NCBI RefSeq assembly: GCF_024139115.2
Contig: NW_026943189.1
Location: forward strand, 124,001-188,000
Direction of reading: 5' to 3'
Source: Armigeres subalbatus
Lineage: Eukaryota; Arthropoda; Insecta; Diptera; Culicidae
DNA length: 64,000 bases
Shown here piece after piece: positions 9,845-22,164 of this stretch. The translations under genes and the position numbers were made by a program. The first letter of the stretch is position 1. Each line of letters begins with the position of its first letter. A model generated the notes under the pieces. It was not told the origin of the DNA, did not search any database, and saw only the letters and a program-made list of their open reading frames with translations.

Positions 9845-11785
9845 ATTATTTAAATCAGCTTTAAAAGAAGTATAAATTGCCATTTGGCCATATCTGGTAC
9901 CTGCCCTCGAGCTGTTTATGGAAGTCTCATGCATATGTTGGTTATGGAAACACAACCTCATTAGGTCCACATGATGTTTGATTAGTTGAAAATTTGCCTA
10001 GAAGAATCCAAAAATTATTCAACCCATGAAGATGCTTGTGATATTGAAAACGCTACATGCAACATAAAAAAAGCATTGACGAAAATAGCGTCATAACATA
10101 ATGCTTAGCTTAATTGTCGTCCATAATCGTCGGTCTTGGGAGATATTTCTCCAGTTTCTACAACGTTCAGGAATCTTCATGTCGTGCAGCTAGCATGTTC
10201 GTGGCCTCCATCCGATTTCTGCTATTGTTCACAATTTTTTTTGACACTCGAACTGGAGATTCGCACGATTCACAATGCTTTTCACTTTGTACGCTTGATA
10301 CAGCTCGTGATTCAGGCGTTTGCACTAGGGATTGGGAACGCACAGTACAATATCCAGTGTAATCGCAATAAGCTTTCCTTCAAACCAACGAGAACCGAGT
10401 TTTGGTTCCGTTCAGTGTGGGGAAAAACTCAAACTATGAATTCAAATCAAGTGCAATTCATATCCCACCAGACACATGGCCTAGAGAATCGTTCATGTTT
10501 CGATTCGGGACTTGCATCATAGCAAGATTTTTAGGTGTTCTTCGCTGTTGAATGTATTGTATTCTTTGCTTAGAACAAAGGATAAAAAAATGCGCGTGTT
10601 AACATAAAATAAACCTTGTTTAGCAAATGAGAAATGAGATACGATGCGAGTCTGTCCGAAAAACTTATCACGTTCACGACGACATCCTTTCTGAACTCGT
10701 TGAAAACCCCCTGATTATTAAAAAAAGTGATGCCTGTTGTTGCCTATTGTCGCGTTTACTCCATTTCTCTCCAGGTGCGGAACAATGTTTGTCTAGGCTT
10801 GCTGTACTCGGGTGGCACTTAGGCCATGACGCGCCATGCTGAGAGATCTAGAGGATTGAGATCGGACATGGCTATACATATTCTTCGCCCAGAACTACAG
10901 ATGTTCCTGCAACCTCATCTTGTTTAACCGATGTGTGGCCGGCAAAAAACACCCTTAACAGGCCGGCAGAGTATCTGGGTAACCACTAAACTAAAATGTT
11001 TATATGTTAGGCCATTTTTTAACAATCTCAACAATTTTGGACTCGTTCGATTCAAAATTTTCAATCAAGTTGTTATCAGGATGGACCGACCCGATCATTC
11101 TGATTTCCGGGAAATATGAATTTCCAGGGGCATGTCCTAATTAGATAATATTGATCGAAGATTTCGGTAGGTAATTAGCATTATGGGTTTCAATCTTGAA
11201 ATTTCAATCACAGATTGATCTTTATTGTTTTGAGTCCATCAAAAGTGCAAACCTTCGATTGACCATTCCAGAACAGGTTCCCCGAGGGGTCGTACGTGGC
11301 CTTGAACGCTTTTCAATGGAACATTTTCAATATGGGTATCAAACTTCTTGAAATTATCCCAAGCGTATGTTCTTGATGATCCTGGGATCACCAAGTTGAT
11401 TCTGGAGCAGTGTTGGCAGAATCATACTCAAATCTTACTCACCGAAGCCTCATGCGCGAGCTGACTCGCTTGTGATTCTGCATGGAGAGCATCGCGCATG
11501 AGTTTTTCACGCAGAATAGCGTCGTTTCGCTCATTCGCCGAAAAATGATTTTGCTCTAAAAAGTGTAAATACCCAATCGAATCGTATTTGATGTTTACGT
11601 ATTGATTTGTTATCCATTGTTTTAAGCAAAGAAAGTTATTCCGATGAATTTAGCGAAGAATAACACGCAAAAATCAAGCAATGAACCAAAATCGCGAGTC
11701 AAATCTTGGGCGATTCTCTGAGCCATAAGTCGGGTGAGGTTTGCCTCGCGCTTATTTGAATCGTGGATGAGATTTGAGAATTTGA
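9845..11785. other. Gene-poor stretch with one unassigned 128-codon ORF
   Basis: The only sizeable frame is 10136-10522 (+), 128 codons, containing a hydrophobic LVIQAFALGIGN stretch. I do not recognise it and see no clear splice sites or homologous motif, so it is not called as a gene. From 11404 to 11770, two partly inverted segments with ACTCAAATCTTA/ACTCGC motifs suggest a decayed inverted-repeat element. The rest is unassigned. Confidence 0.35.
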
Positions 11786-12030
11786 GTTCCTCCGGAAGTT
11801 CCTCCGGAAAATCCTCCAGGAGTTCCTCCGGAAGTTCCTCCTGTAGTTCCTCCGGAAGTTCGTCCAGGAGTTTCTCCGAAAGGTCCTCCAGGAGTTCCTC
11901 CGAAAGGTCCTCCAGGAGTTCCTCCGAAAGTTCCTCCAGGAATTCCTCCAAAAGTTCACCCAGAAGTTCCTCCATGAATTTCTCTGGAAGCTCCTCCAGG
12001 AATTCCTCCGGAAGGTCCTCCAGGCACTTA
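11786..12030. repeat. TTCCTCCGGAA-type minisatellite, locus 3
   Basis: The most regular of the arrays: about twenty 12-base units near AGTTCCTCCGGA with AGTTCCTCCAGG variants. On the - strand the frame reads as an EELLEEFPEEL-like acidic peptide, and in a second frame as an NFRRNSWR-like one. Two open frames at once confirm that absence of stops is a property of the repeat. Confidence 0.88.
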
Positions 12031-12209
12031 TGGGCGAATGGGAAGTCTGTTATTTTTCTACGCTCCGCACAAATAAAATAATTCGTTTGAAAAAAATCTA
12101 GAGCTCTGTAACCAGATGCGCTTCCTCACTAGTCTAATCAGTTTCTTTGTTCTAATTTCAATATTTTATTTATAAAAACTCTCAGCTTTCTTTCACAAGT
12201 TTCTAGTGA

Positions 12210-12905
12210 ATTTCTAGAATTGAATACTTTTCCAGTGTTCCAGAGTTTCTGGAGAATAACTTAGTGGCCTCCCGGGGTGGTTCTTGTAATGATGTTGCTC
12301 TAATTTTGATACAAAAATCGTTTTATTTTCATAGGACCACTTGATCGCAAATCGCTGTCTTTGCAATGATTTTGCTCTAACTATGCTACAATAAGCAATT
12401 TTTGAAGTCGTAGTTTTCTGGGATGGAATTCCAGAATTGTCCACTTTTTCGAATGTTCTGAAACTTCCGGAGGACCACTTATCACACGGATAAGCATATG
12501 CATTGATTTTGGTCTCACATTACGTCAACCAATCAATGAACAAACTTGTTCAACTGATCATTTCTCCGGACGTTCCAGCACTTCCGAAGAATCACTTAGT
12601 GGCCATCCGCAATAAATGAGTCCTTGTACTGATTTTGCTAGCTCTTGGCTACAACACTCAATTTCTAGAAAGTCGCTGCTTTCTAAGACAAATTTTCGGA
12701 GTCGGAAACTTCTTCGGATGATCCGGAACTTCCGGATGACCACTTACTGATCCTCCGGGATTAATGGGTGCTCCTTAAAAATGAGCACTGCTCCGGATGT
12801 CCTTCCCGAGGACCACTTAGGGGTCAATGAGTGACTGATTTTACACTCACATTGCTACAACAAACGAATTAGAAAAAGTCGGATTGTAGTCGGATTGTAA
12901 GAAGC
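12210..12905. repeat. Diverged tandem array, about 150-base unit
   Basis: Four or more diverged units, each with an ACTTCCGGAGGACCACTTA-like segment (about 12250, 12467, 12583, 12730, 12808) and a TGATTTTGCTCTAA/TACAACA segment. Its CTTCCGGA core resembles the adjoining minisatellite, so the two may share an origin. Confidence 0.55.
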
Positions 12906-15716
12906 AATCTGCTGAAGCAATTTCAAGAAGTTCGATACCCATATTGCTTAGGTTCTATTGAAAAATGTTTATTTTTATTTTATTTTTTTATTGTCTTTCA
13001 GCCCGGAAAAATGTTGATATATCTTGACCTTTCTGGGAACCTGTTCCGAATTTTTTGGGTGAAAAGTCCTCCACCCCTCCATGATCAAAACTTCTGTTAC
13101 CCCTTGCAATCGATTTAATCGTCATTATTGTGGGTCTGACAGAGTTTTGTCATCCTACTATGAAAAATCATTTAGATATCGTGATACGTATATCGTTTAT
13201 CGTGAAATAGGTACGTAAAAAGCGACTAGGTACCCCCGGGGGAAAATGGCCTCACTAATGAAATCACACATATAATCTGTTGTAGGACATTTATGAACGA
13301 ATATTGCCATTATTCGCTCAAATTCAACGATTTGTGATTCTTTCGCCTCACCCGTAAGATTAAAACCCGTTAAGAAAAAATAAACAACCATGCGTTCACC
13401 ATTATTTTACATGCAATTGAGCCAATTTAACCCCAATACGAGCGCTTGCCCTATGTCTATTTTTTTAAACATTTTTTTTAAATGCGTTAGAAAGTCATGA
13501 AAACCTTATTGTTTTGATTAGGAGATCATTGTGAAATGTAGCCTGGTTTTGTAAGATTTGCATATACACGTTGAAATGATTCGATTTTCTAGTTTTTATT
13601 GCTGAAAGCATCGAAAAAGCGTAAGGGGTGCATTTGGAGGGTCTCCCCTATTGTATTGCCTTCTGGAATGATCACCGGGTATAATTCCCCATTTCATGGT
13701 CCACCTGACACTCCCACGGTGATTGAAATGCCTTTTGCAACATTTGTGCGTGGGACAATCACTTCGTCATTTTACAACTGCCAATCTATTTAAATTGGCT
13801 TCTTTTACTCGCAGACTACTATGATATGGAATGAATTATTTATTACGTGCATGCACGGTGGTGCAAATATTGTCATATATACCACATATATATACGGTTG
13901 TTGGACATCTGACTGTACATAGTTTGTTAGGCAGAGCTCGTGAAATTCGATGAGTGACGCATGAAATCTCCACCGCCTTGAAGGAATCTACACCTCTGAT
14001 TACCTCCAGTATTTTATTACCAACGTCCTATCATTACCAAATTGTTACACATATAAATTGAATAAGAGCAAAAATCCGCAATACCTCGTTTGGGTGTACC
14101 TAAATAGTAATGCAGGGTGTTGAAAATGACTCCAGCTATATTATAGGGCTTTGTGCCAACTACACCATACGGCAGAGACATTTTCAACATCTTTTAAATT
14201 CAATTTCATTGACTAGCATCCGAGCATCGAGCAACACCCTTCTGTGCACTGTATCGTTCACTTCGGCTTCGCACTCAACCACACTGCATTTGCTTTCTGT
14301 TAACATACACCGTACTGCTGTTCCGAAGACAAGCCAAAGGCGGGGGACGAGGATCAATAACCCACTACCTGGCATAACGGCACTAGTTCTGCTCCTGCTG
14401 GTTTACTGGTGTGGCAAAGGTAACCCGAATTCGTTGTTACTAAATTTACGATTGTTTGTTCCTAACTGTGGTGCTAGGTTCTGACCACCTTGCGGTGCGC
14501 TCACTGCATTTTCTTTCTTTGTGGTTTATGTCGTACGGTTTGGGTATCGTCCTTGCCAGATAGATTGAAATATTAGTCATTAGTAAGTTCTAAAATTTTA
14601 ATTAATTTTAAATTAAGTAAACAACAATATTAAGTCAAATAAATAGAAAATCATTCATACATATTTAAAAAAGTAACAAAAGTTGCATATGAGCATCTGA
14701 TTTGACCATATTACATAGAGAGGCAAAGTCATATTTTCCATTGTCTGGCATGGAAGTACCACCATATAAAACTATATTCAGTCGGGAAAAGTGCAACTTT
14801 ATATTTTCTCTCCCAAATCCCACCGTCCCAAATTGAAACACGGAAACCGGTGTCGCTCCATTGATGTACCTTCAACTTGGCCCCGTTTCACAGGATTGTT
14901 ACGTTTTGGCCGCAGCCAGCGGAAACCTTGATGATGCTACTCGGCCCAACTGATGATGTGAGTTCGAATCTATAGACCGAATTATGTATAAATCCATCGA
15001 TGGGAAATGGTTGGGTGACATCCTTTCCGAATATCCTTCCATCCACCTAGTTCAAGACGCGTTTGACCTTTGCCACATCATCATTATAATCGCCCACCCC
15101 GATCCGAGAAAGGATTTTACGAACGGGACGCAACGGAAGCAAAACCTTAAGCAAGTGAAGTGTGAGTGATTTCCGGATGGACGAGGATGATCAAGAGTGT
15201 TGTATCCACGAGGGGTGAAGCGCTGCCGATGCTAATCAACCCGTTCATTCCGATGTAGTATTAATTAACGAGTATTCAACCGTCTGTTGGGAAACCCCCT
15301 CTTTTCTATCTGATCCATATCTCTGCAGAGCTTGTACGACGTCCATTCAAAGCTGATTGAAGGTACGTAGAAGAAAGGAAAGTGTTTCCTGCTGACGACC
15401 GGGCGATATGTGGCGGTGGTGACGGCTCCACCGTGTGCTGCCGAACGACCAAGCATCACCCTTTCAGGCAATTTTCATAGTCACTCGATTCCAAAGGGTA
15501 GAATTAACTTTTACGATAATTTGTGTTACTTTTTAGGTTTTGTAATTCCGTTCAGATCTGTCCCTTTATTCCTGTACAAAAAGATTAAAGCTGGTATATG
15601 TTTTCTTCTCTCCGGTAATAAAGAAGATTGTGTACTGAATTTTGATATCAGAGCATTTTATTAGGTAGAATAGGAAAGAAATGCTCAGATTGACGCGATT
15701 TATGCACGTTTCCTTA
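12906..15716. other. Unassigned intergenic sequence
   Basis: No exon with conserved motifs is recognised on either strand. A 124-codon frame at 14110-14484 (+) has no recognisable domain. Matching inverted 13-base segments (GTTGAAAATG/CATTTTCAAC) flank 14120-14180. The region may hold regulatory DNA, but nothing specific can be supported. Confidence 0.35.
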
Positions 15717-15718
15717 TA

Positions 15719-15908
15719 CACCCAGGTTTTTTTTTACACGGTTTGGTTTTAGTCGTTTAAGACCTTCAGCGTCAATGAATCAATGAGTTAACCCCACGAA
15801 AAAATTCACAAAAAATCAAAGAAAATTCGAGTGGTATTTGAAAAGCTGTGCGAGTTCGGGTCAACCAAGAAATTAATGAATTCCAACCGTGTAAAAAAAA
15901 CCTGGCTG
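15719..15908. mobile_element. MITE with TA duplication, copy 2
   Basis: Same family as 8452-8631. The left end is CACCCAGGTTTTTTTTTACA; the reversed right end is CAGCCAGGTTTTTTTTACAC. TA flanks lie at 15717-15718 and 15909-15910. About 190 bases. Confidence 0.82.
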
Positions 15909-15910
15909 TA

Positions 15911-16387
15911 TTTAGTTCATACAGCTGGGGAATTCCTGACAATGTTATTTCGCTGGAGAAGAAGAAGAAAAATAATAACGGCGAAAGATAAACTCTGTGT
16001 ATCTTAAACAATTTATTCTTATTCCACTGGGTTGCATATTTATTTCGGAAATAATCGTAATGAGTTCCTGATTTAGTTCTGTCGCTAGGTTCTGACTAGA
16101 TGAAGATGTTCATTGGGATAGGCTGTGGGATAATGAGAATTTATTGGCAATCTATTTCTTTTCTTTTGCTTTTCATAGAAAGGCAGACGAAAGCTTCATT
16201 GGCGTGCAGTTCTTTGAATAAAGAACCGAACTGTTATGTCGAGCGAATGTATTATGGTATTGAGCTGGAAGAAATAAATCTAGATTTGATAAGATAAGTT
16301 TTTCGAATAAGAATTAAGACAAAGCTGCTATTGAAAGTAAGTACATATCCAACTCGTGGCTGTCATCTGCCTTCGTTCGTACATTTC
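15911..16387. other. Unassigned sequence
   Basis: No gene or repeat is recognised, other than a GAAGAAGAAG run near 15958. Confidence 0.35.
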
Positions 16388-17066
16388 ACTGTATATGTTG
16401 TAGAGATTGAGACCCCTTGAAGAGTACTTTTCCGGCGAATAACAGGTAGGTTTTCGTGAGAGCCGATCAACGACGGATCGAATGTTTACCTTGCGGCAAA
16501 TCCTTGATGAATTCCGGAAGTATAACTGGCAGACACATCATCTGTTTATTTATTTCAAAGTAGCGTACGATTCAGTGAAACGAAAGAGCTTGCGTGCAAA
16601 GAAGCGCCACTATTATCACAAGATTGTATATGCTCCTGGGCTTTGCGGACGATATCGATATTATCGGGATTGATCGCCGTGTCGTAGAAGAGGCTTTTGT
16701 GCCTTTTGATAGGGAGACAGCGTCGATTGGACTCACGATCAATATGTATCAGAAAAATGAAGTATTTGATCGCTAACAATCAACGTGGCTTTATTAGTGC
16801 TGGTGGTAGTGAAGTGAAACATTTGAAGTTGTAGAAGAATTTGTGTACTTTGGAACTCTAGTGACATGCGATAATGATTTTACCCACGAGATGAAAAGTG
16901 ATATTGCAACTACGAATGGGGATTATTACGGACTTCGTAACCAGCTTAAGTTTCGAACACAACATTTGCGCAGTATACTACTCTTATTCTTCCGGAGGCT
17001 TTATACGGCTATGAAGCATGGATGTTAAAGGAGGCTGATCGGAGAGCTTTCGGAGTATTCGATCGT
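16388..17066 (+). pseudogene. Non-LTR reverse transcriptase pseudogene, rearranged
   Basis: Same family as 3287-4442 but on the + strand and extending further 5': RLRPLEEYFSGE, then GFRESRSTTDRMFTLRQIL, then YDSVKR. About 0.2 kb of palm sequence is missing between YDSVKR and the segment before FADD (codons at 16642-16653). The frame is broken by stops and shifts (for example TAG near 16400 and TAA near 16440). It ends after EADRRAFGVFDR, without the WAGHV part. It is a dead fragment. Confidence 0.87.
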
Positions 17067-17579
17067 AAGTAAGCGAGTACGCATGAAAGTCTGTTCGTGC
17101 TTTTGGAAGTCCATATGGAATAAATAAGTAAAATTGAACAATTCGGAACATATCACGGGACTAGTGCATTGCAAGTTTAATGATAGTTTGTTACAAGAAG
17201 ATGCTGTAAAAAATATTTATACTATAGTATAGGTCCTATAGGCCCTGTATGACTAGGACGAGGACTATCCCACATCAAACGCAAATTTAAGGTTCTCCCA
17301 AACACACGCGACGCTACTATCGTGAAGAAGCGATTCAATTGCTTGATGACTGCGATTCTGTCGCCGCGTTGGTATGGAAACGTAAATGGAACATTGCTTG
17401 CCGCGGCCTTATGATAGAATCCCGGCGAATAGCTGTTACCTAAGCATTCATTTATTACAATATTTTACGTAGCATGGGCAGCGTTTTAAAGTGGAACACA
17501 TGCCATAAGACGAGTTAATATTTTTCCATTCAATTCCACTACTTGATTGTAACTTTAGGATATGTAATTCGATCTCAAT
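17067..17579. other. Unassigned, with part of a dispersed repeat at its end
   Basis: From about 17505 to 17580 the sequence (CATAAGACGAG, then a TTCCACTACTTGATTGTA-like stretch, then a TATGTAATTCGA-like stretch) matches 53190-53275 and 59810-59945. The rest is unassigned. Confidence 0.45.
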
Positions 17580-17592
17580 AGCAGTACTAGTA

Positions 17593-17884
17593 TGGACCCT
17601 CCTTAGCCGTGCGGTAAGCCGCGTGGCTACAAAGCAAGACCATGCTGAGGGTGGCTGGGTTCGATTCCGGTGCCGGTCTTAGACAACTTTCGGTTTAGAA
17701 ATTGTTTCGACTTTCCTGGGCATAAAAGTATCATCGTGTTAGCCTCATGATTACGAATGCATAAATGGTAACTTGGCTTAGAAACCTCGCAGTTAATAAC
17801 TGTGGAAGTGCTTAATGAACACTTAGCTGCCAGGCGGCTCTGTCCCAGTGTGGGGATGTAACTCCAATAAAAAGAAGAAGAGGA
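17593..17884 (+). mobile_element. Feilai-like tRNA-derived SINE
   Basis: Head GGACCCTCCTTAGCCGTGCG, B box GGTTCGATTCC at 17658-17668, same body as the other copies, and an AATAAAAAGAAGAAG-type 3' end. A perfect 13-base target-site duplication AGCAGTACTAGTA lies at 17580-17592 and 17885-17897. Inserted within or beside the dispersed repeat at 17505-17580. Confidence 0.92.
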
Positions 17885-18344
17885 AGCAGTACTAGTAGTT
17901 TTCGTGATCGTTTCGCAAAAACAGTTGCATTTGATTTTCAAGAGACCAAATGAAAATGTAGCGAGCTCCCGGTTACCTGTCACATTATAAGCAGTCATCA
18001 TGGGAATGTTGCTTTGTTTTGAAATCTGAATTTCTAAATAGTTTTAATAAATCTGTGCAAATATCGACTACTAGTCGATAAAATGATTATATTGTTCCTG
18101 ATATTCGAGTTAGAAGTAACATTATTTAAAAAGAAACAGCTTGTCAACAATAATTTGGTGCGCTTTCGTGAAATAAAAATCCGTGAAAATTTTGCGCTAT
18201 TCCTTTTATTGTTTATGTTTTCTATGAAAGCGGAAGAGAGTAAACTGAAAATATCTCTCAATAAAATTCATTCTCAATGAAAAACTGCTCAATAGTAAGG
18301 TCGTCGTTATTATCTCGTATTTGAATCACTCCAATTCAACAGAA

Positions 18345-18780
18345 ATTCGTATGTTTTAAATATGGATATCCAGCTTTCCATTTTTGCCATAATGGCGGAT
18401 GCCATAAAGTTTTTGACATTAACTGCACAGACAAACAGACGTAACAGCTTGAACATTTTTCTGAAAAATCCATCGTTCAACTCCTCTACCACCATCTTGC
18501 GAGCATGTTCCACGAAACAATGTTTCGTATGACACTGTCACCAGAAGGCGCTAGAGTGAAATGTCAAACCCGAAGGATTACGACGCTAGCGCCTCTAGTT
18601 GTGAAACGCACAATCAATCAAATTCAAATTGATCGTTAAAGTCATGGTCGATGGTAATTTCTCTAGTGCTACGTCTGTTTGTCTGTGTTAACTGTTTCCC
18701 GATACTGTACTGAAATTTTCGTCTAAGCATGCGATGATATTGTTCGTTACCAGTGGTACCCCAAAGTTTGTTATTTTTTT
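18345..18780 (-). repeat. Repeat with coding-like conservation, split by a MITE
   Basis: Without the MITE at 18426-18687, the - strand matches 28380-28530 (+). Both translate in the same frame to NNKLW, then R/QKFQ-Y/F-S-I/V-GKQL, then a PPLW...KAG segment. A stop follows the KKL segment at 28.4 kb, whereas this copy reads through. The conserved frame suggests a decayed coding repeat, perhaps part of a transposable element. I do not recognise the family. Confidence 0.55.
18426..18687. mobile_element. MITE with 7-base duplication TTAACTG
   Basis: Terminal inverted repeats CACAGACAAACAGACGTAAC at the left and CACAGACAAACAGACGTAGC at the reversed right end. TTAACTG is present at 18419-18425 and 18688-18694, and the related copy at 28.44-28.52 kb carries only one ATAACTG and no insert. 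A perfect ACGAAACA/TGTTTCGT palindrome sits at about 18513-18529. Confidence 0.88.
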
Positions 18781-18840
18781 GTCAACAATAAAACTTGTAT
18801 ATAGGAAAACATGTCTTCAGTTTTTTCATATTTTCTAATA

Positions 18841-19241
18841 CAGTGTTGACCTGATTTTGTCACTCCCCGATTTTGTCTATCCCCGATTTTATCACGTCTC
18901 GATTTTATCACGTTTTCGACCCGATTTTGTCACCCCAAAAAATTTTGTCATTCTTTTTAATTTCGTAAATAATACCAAAAACAACATTGATTATCATGAA
19001 ATAACTTTACCGCCTGTAGTTTATTACGAACGACTTCTGGGTACCTGGGAAATATTTTGTAAGCAATTTTGACAAGAAATAACGGGTACCGTTCACGCAT
19101 TTGGCCTTTCCAAGGCATAAAATGATTCATATTTGTGGAATGAAATATAAAATTGGAAATATTTTTTTTCCCATTTTGCCACATACCCTGTTTTATCACC
19201 CCAAAATTCACCAGGGGGGTGATAAAATCGGGATATTACTG
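18841..19241. mobile_element. pogo/Tc1-like MITE, 401 bases
   Basis: Begins CAGTGTTGACCTGATTTTGT; the reversed end is CAGTAATATCCCGATTTTAT. It is flanked by TA at 18839-18840 and 19242-19243. CAGT ends with TA duplications are typical of pogo-type elements. The interior holds several degenerate GATTTTGTCAC units at the left. No transposase. Confidence 0.82.
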
Positions 19242-19243
19242 TA

Positions 19244-19893
19244 TTTATTTTATTGCAGATAATTCAATATTTATTACGATAATCGGATAATCAATAATTA
19301 TTACGAAGTTCATACAGTTATACAGTGGACAATCGCTGGCTGATCGATATGTCTAGGACGAGTAACAGATTGTTCACATCATAAATTTAGTTTGACGTTG
19401 CCAATGATGAAAATGAGAGTGAAGATCAGATAGCAGCAGTCCCTAAAGTGCTACGATTAGCCAGTCTTTACTGAAGCTCAATTTGGTCCAAAATCCGGAC
19501 TCCAATAACTTTTCATCGTGATCTAAATGATTCGCATTCTACTCCTTCCAACTATGTCCAAGGACCCATAGATGGAGCATGGACTACTGAAGCCTGATTT
19601 TTTCTCCATCGGTTCAGTTTCACATCTTATCATATTTTTCTTTCTTTGAGTTATTTTATTAATTGTTTACACGATACAGTTCTTTTATTAATTGATACCA
19701 CGAATATAATAAAATATAATAAAAATAACATCTAAAATAGCTCTGTAATCCGATAGAAGGTACTGTTTCCTTTGGTTAGCCGCTTCAGAGGGAACGCCAC
19801 GATCCTACCAGACAAATTGTAATTGTAATTGTTTTAGTGACAGAAAGTTGGCTGTTGAGTCTACAGCTTCTCTGGTAAGCAGGGATGGATTGA
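19244..19893. other. Unassigned sequence
   Basis: No gene is recognised. An AATTGTAATTGTAATTG run near 19816-19832 resembles the short-repeat tail seen again at 20240. Confidence 0.35.
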
Positions 19894-20094
19894 AATAAAA
19901 GATATTTTAGTTACTAGATTAAGATTGTCGCTGTCATCGCTGTCCGGAACATCTTTTGCTGGCGAGGATAGGGGATCTAAATATCAATGAAGGAAAAATA
20001 CGATTTGACAGTTTAGTACCACACATGTTTCGGACAGCAGAACAAAATGAACCGAAGCGACAATCTTTATCTAGTAACTAAAATATCTTTTATT
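19894..20094. mobile_element. MITE with 39-base terminal inverted repeats
   Basis: Arms 19894-19932 and 20056-20094 differ at one position; the core is TATTTTAGTTACTAGAT. The spacer is about 120 bases and non-coding. No target duplication could be fixed with certainty. Confidence 0.82.
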
Positions 20095-20219
20095 GAAATA
20101 GACGAAAACCGTGAAATAATCATACATTTGAAAATATTTACAAAATTTTTGATTAGACAACCATAACGTTCGGCATATGTTTTGTTTTTAACGCAATATA
20201 AGAACGATGTTTTAGAATA

Positions 20220-22164
20220 CAGAGGGTCAGATATAGTATTGTAATTGTAATTTATCAGCCTTCACCCTGGCCAACTGCGTCCGCCCATCTACACTTAAGT
20301 TAGGTGAAGACCTACCAAGCCTTAACCGTTATCATGCGCTAGACCGTATAGTACACCGGCTTCCAACACAAGCAGGCGCTGGTTTTAATCCCCACAAGTA
20401 TCGGATACATTAAAAGAAAAGAGAGTTGATAGGAAAAGGGAAATGTAGTTGAGAAGATTTACGTTTGTTGAAACGAGACAATGATTTTAAGATTAGTATA
20501 GTAACTCCACGTAGATGGATAACGATTATCTCTTAGATCCATGTATTCAACTCCATGCCTCTCTGTCAATTGTAACTCCATGTTAGATGTTCCTGTTCTT
20601 CAATAGCCGGTCGTCTGAAACAAAAAAAGGGGGGGGGGGCGGGGGTGGTCTCCTCCATCATTGGCCCCCAAAGCATTAGTGATTGTTCTATAGACCGTTT
20701 TTACGATATTAATTGGAGAATATATGCATTGTATAAAGGTAGGTATGGGGCCCTCCTTGACCGTGCGGTAAGACGCGCGGCTACAAAGCAAGACCAAGCT
20801 GAGGGTGGCTGGGTTCGATTCCCGGTGCCGGTCTAGGCAATTTTCGGATTGGAAATTGTCTCGACTTCCCTGGGCATAAAAGTATCATCGTGCTAGCCTC
20901 ATGATATACGAATGCAAAAATGGTAACCTGGCTTAGAAACCTCGCAGTTAATAACTGTAGAAGTGCTTAATGAACACTAAAAGCTGCGAGGCGGCTCTGT
21001 CCCAAAGTGGGGATGTAATGCCAATAAGAAGAAGAAGAAGAAAGGTAGGTATTTTTAACCGATTATTTTCACTACTATTAGAATATTTGATTCTTAAGCC
21101 CAGGTCTACCCGTTTCGAATCTCAAGTGTGCTATACCACATTGCTACATTGCTCCTATTTATTTAATGAATAAAACAATAAAGATTTGAATCTTACAACT
21201 AGACAAAACAATATAATTAGATATTTTAACAAATTTAAAAAATCAATATTAAAACACTATGTTAAGTTAACTGAACTTAACTGTCCCAAAACTGTCACCA
21301 CCACATCGCACCGTCGCCCAAAGCACGGCCGCTCCATGCCACCACAGGCGATGTCTCTGCCACCGCCCCGACGACATGGGGCAACTGTGCTTCACATGAC
21401 AATGCAGCAATGCACCGAATTGAGGACCACCTACACCACACTATACAACGCAGAGCTTACACCCTCTCCTGCGTCGCGCCATGTTGCAAACAAGCTCCCT
21501 ATCATTTGCTGCCTAAGAATATAAATAATCAAACTTAATTAAAATAACCACACCAAACCTAACACTCCTAATCGATCCCGGATCAGCCAGTTGACACGGG
21601 TCAAAAATAAGTTCCATGCGTGCCCCCCCACAATGTTATAAGTGCTGATCATATATGATACCGAAAGATCGTGACTAAAATAGAGGGAGATAGACGTTGT
21701 TACCGCTTATCAGTTTATCACCACCAGGGGAAAATAAATCAAATCAATTTTGTTTATCAGAATTATATCCTTACTGCCCCGAAATTGCTATTACTTAGTA
21801 TAGTAACTCACTGAATCGGGGAATAAATGAATGTAATGCAGAGTTTAAACCCTCTCTTGCGCTAAGTAATACTGAAAACAAACTTTCTAACAATACGATG
21901 CGTAGAAACTGCATGGTAAAATTATTAGTTAATTTCGTTAAACCCTAACTACCCTACATTACACTGGCCCGCTAGGTGTCAACCGGTGGCACTTGGTCTT
22001 AGCATTCGTTTTCTTTTTAAATTCCATAACAATTGATCATGCTTACCCCCATGTTAGTAATATGTAGAACGAATGCTTGACTATTACTATACTAAGTATA
22101 GTAAAAGACCGGAAGTAATAATTGGGCCAGCCACCACCAATCCAGAGGGTCAGATATAGTATTG
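20220..22164. mobile_element. 1.9-kb insertion between 22-base direct repeats
   Basis: The same 22 bases (starting CAGAGGGTCAGATATAG) lie at 20220-20241 and 22143-22164. Immediately inside the left copy is a TAATTGTAATT tail. Read on the - strand this would be the 3' end of a LINE-type insertion with a TTACAA-repeat tail, and the direct repeats its target duplication. Bases 21775-22142 are homologous to 52672-53085. A SINE lies nested at 20747-21040. No RT is recognised inside, so the element is non-autonomous or heavily decayed. Confidence 0.55.
20747..21040 (+). mobile_element. Feilai-like tRNA-derived SINE
   Basis: Complete copy from GGGGCCCTCCTTGACCGTG to a GAAGAAGAAG tail, with B box GGTTCGATTCCC. 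A perfect 12-base duplication AAAGGTAGGTAT lies at 20735-20746 and 21041-21052. Nested inside the 20220-22164 insertion, so it is younger. Confidence 0.92.

Noticed and set aside
14110..14484. 124-codon + strand frame
   Set aside because: No domain, no relative seen in the window, and composition typical of chance.
17650..17670. B box as a functional tRNA gene
   Set aside because: Part of a SINE head with a target duplication; no closed tRNA cloverleaf. The same applies to 4863-5141 and 20747-21040.
20630..20645. G-run as a telomeric or G-quadruplex element
   Set aside because: A single homopolymer of about 12 G without the repeated G-tracts needed; probably a simple run.
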